From contig NZ_JYNN01000002.1 in assembly GCF_000934765.1 (NCBI RefSeq), positions 24,001 through 88,000 on the forward strand: a stretch of 64,000 bases of DNA. Reading direction: 5' to 3'. This DNA comes from Thiomicrospira microaerophila. GTDB lineage: Bacteria; Pseudomonadota; Gammaproteobacteria; Thiomicrospirales; Thiomicrospiraceae. Of this stretch, positions 63,016 through 64,000 are shown in pieces. Positions within the stretch are counted from its first letter, which is position 1. Each line of letters begins with the position of its first letter. The position numbers and the translations under genes are program-made. The notes beneath the pieces are model-generated. The model was not told the DNA's origin. It saw only the letters and a list, made by a program, of their open reading frames with translations, and did not search any database.

Positions 63016-64000
63016 TATTGAATCTCCTCTGCAGATGATTTCATGCTGATCACCAGGCCTGGTTGTTTGACCAATTGCACTTTTTCAGCCTCACGGTTAG
63101 CGATTTCTTCGCTGATTGCGAGGTTAGTGGCGTCCAAACCGTCATTATTGATTTTGGTCAAATAAGCCGCAATCGCTTGCACTTCCGATTCCAACATCGG
63201 CATTTTCGGCATATAGGCGATATTGCCCGGTACCAGTGCGCCACGGATATAACGCGCCATCACCTCTTGCGTGACTTGATCTGGGAAATAGCGGTGTAAC
63301 GGACGGATACCGCTTTCGCTGACCGAGTGACAGTTGGCACAATAGGTCATGGTGATAAATTCACCCGCCTGAATTTGATTGCCGTTATGGGCTTCACGCA
63401 AATGCTCAGGGGTGAAGGGATGGGCTTTTAAAATCCCAACCTTTTCAATCAACGGCAGTTGCGATTGGATATCCATCCCCGGTACATCACGACCAATAAT
63501 CTGGTTGGAATAGACATACTGTCCCGCTACCCAAGGTTTACGCATTGACTCACGCGCGGTTTCTTCCGGCCAAAGTCCGGCGACCAAAATGACGATCGCC
63601 ATGGTGCCCGCAAAGCCACTGACCAGGAACTTAGGCTGCACCATAGTCAAAATGAAGTAACCTATGGTTAAACCTAAGACAATCGCGATACTCGGGCCAA
63701 AATAATCCGGTAAACGGTTTTCCATTACCAATAGGGCATAATCCGGCACTGAGTTTAGATAAAGCTGGAACATCGCCGCGCCTAGCAGGGTGGCGATAAT
63801 CCCTAACCAGCCGAGTTTGCGGGTCATTTCTTTTTTAAACGCGGCATCTTTAATACCCGCGACAATAATGCCCCCGACCACAGCGGTCATGGTCAACATA
63901 AACATCGCACGCATCGCGAGCTGGATAAAGGTATTGTCACCATAGAAACCAAGCAGATAACCGCCTTCGTCAAACCAAGCTTCTTTACCCGGCACCATCA
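63015..64000 (-). CDS. membrane-anchored cytochrome c subunit (5' end at window edge)
   Basis: At least 327 residues: four hydrophobic helices in the first 150, then KPWVAGQYVYSNQIIG and a periplasmic cytochrome c domain with haem site CANCH (about residue 220) and Met ligands in MPKMPM. The first visible ATG is 63998, but the frame may start beyond the window. Helices followed by a haem domain, in overlap with the polytopic partner, suggest a two-subunit membrane complex that exchanges electrons with periplasmic cytochromes. The palindrome copy at 63053 encodes KQPGLV near the C-terminus. Confidence 0.65.
   Translation of the reverse strand, partial: MVPGKEAWFDEGGYLLGFYGDNTFIQLAMRAMFMLTMTAVVGGIIVAGIKDAAFKKEMTRKLGWLGIIATLLGAAMFQLYLNSVPDYALLVMENRLPDYFGPSIAIVLGLTIGYFILTMVQPKFLVSGFAGTMAIVILVAGLWPEETARESMRKPWVAGQYVYSNQIIGRDVPGMDIQSQLPLIEKVGILKAHPFTPEHLREAHNGNQIQAGEFITMTYCANCHSVSESGIRPLHRYFPDQVTQEVMARYIRGALVPGNIAYMPKMPMLESEVQAIAAYLTKINNDGLDATNLAISEEIANREAEKVQLVKQPGLVISMKSSAEEIQ

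Overview
The window looks like chromosome of a gammaproteobacterial, sulfur-oxidising autotroph, most likely near Thiomicrospira/Thiomicrorhabdus/Hydrogenovibrio. This rests on gene content, not on any search. The evidence is a tkt-gap-pgk-pyk-fba carbon cluster, a flavocytochrome c sulfide dehydrogenase module with several c-type cytochromes, a TauE/SafE sulfite-exporter-type permease, and gammaproteobacterial gene order such as lpxC-dciA-secA, argJ-mutT, and ffs-dnaX-ybaB-recR. Almost all of it is housekeeping chromosome. No rRNA, CRISPR array, intact prophage or complete IS element is visible.

Layout. 1-9426: end of an RND efflux permease, then transketolase, GAPDH, PGK, pyruvate kinase and class II aldolase. 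9.4-11.4 kb: a small accessory island beside tRNA-Met, holding one Abi_2 (AbiD/AbiF-type) HEPN gene with a structured terminator-like RNA just upstream, bounded by a 14-bp direct repeat of the tRNA 3' end. 11.4-20.5 kb: DUF4282 protein, EamA transporter, Orn/Lys/Arg decarboxylase, a two-component system, a flavoprotein, and an MBL-fold protein with a TetR regulator. 20.6-21 kb: an orphan ParD antitoxin whose ParE partner is broken at a repeat. 21-25 kb: trmA, tauE-like, ttcA-like and lpxL-like genes in an overlapping operon, then a CheY-like protein. 25-28 kb: polA. 28.5-37 kb: a partial division/cell-wall cluster, murC-ddl-ftsQ-ftsA-lpxC, with no ftsZ between ftsA and lpxC and no murB between murC and ddl, followed by dciA and secA. 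37-45 kb: argJ, mutT-thiE fusion, two small membrane proteins, coaE, a degenerate GGDEF protein, a hydrolase, a repeat-rich gap, an Rpn-type nuclease, rsmD and coaD. 45-56 kb: P-type ATPase, mutM, folM, 4.5S RNA, dnaX, ybaB and recR. 56-59 kb: an ammonium-transporter/chemoreceptor fusion. 59-64 kb: the sulfide dehydrogenase/cytochrome module.

The strongest unexplained signal is a dispersed palindrome. The 10-mer CCAGGCCTGG, usually embedded in ACCAGGCCTGGT or AACCAGGCCTGGTT, occurs 23 times perfectly by eye count in 64 kb, where roughly 0.06 would be expected in random sequence. Twenty-one copies lie inside genes and write the same short peptides (N/H/T-Q-A-W, P-G-L-V, R-P-G) into unrelated proteins; two lie between genes, one forming half of a terminator. 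It resembles the cyanobacterial HIP1 phenomenon with a different word, and each copy is two abutting CCWGG (Dcm-type) sites. Other signals are the Abi_2/ncRNA mini-island, the missing ftsZ, the Amt-MCP fusion, a FccAB module joined to a two-subunit cytochrome-containing membrane complex, a toxin gene broken at a repeat, and at least five families of small inverted-repeat elements.
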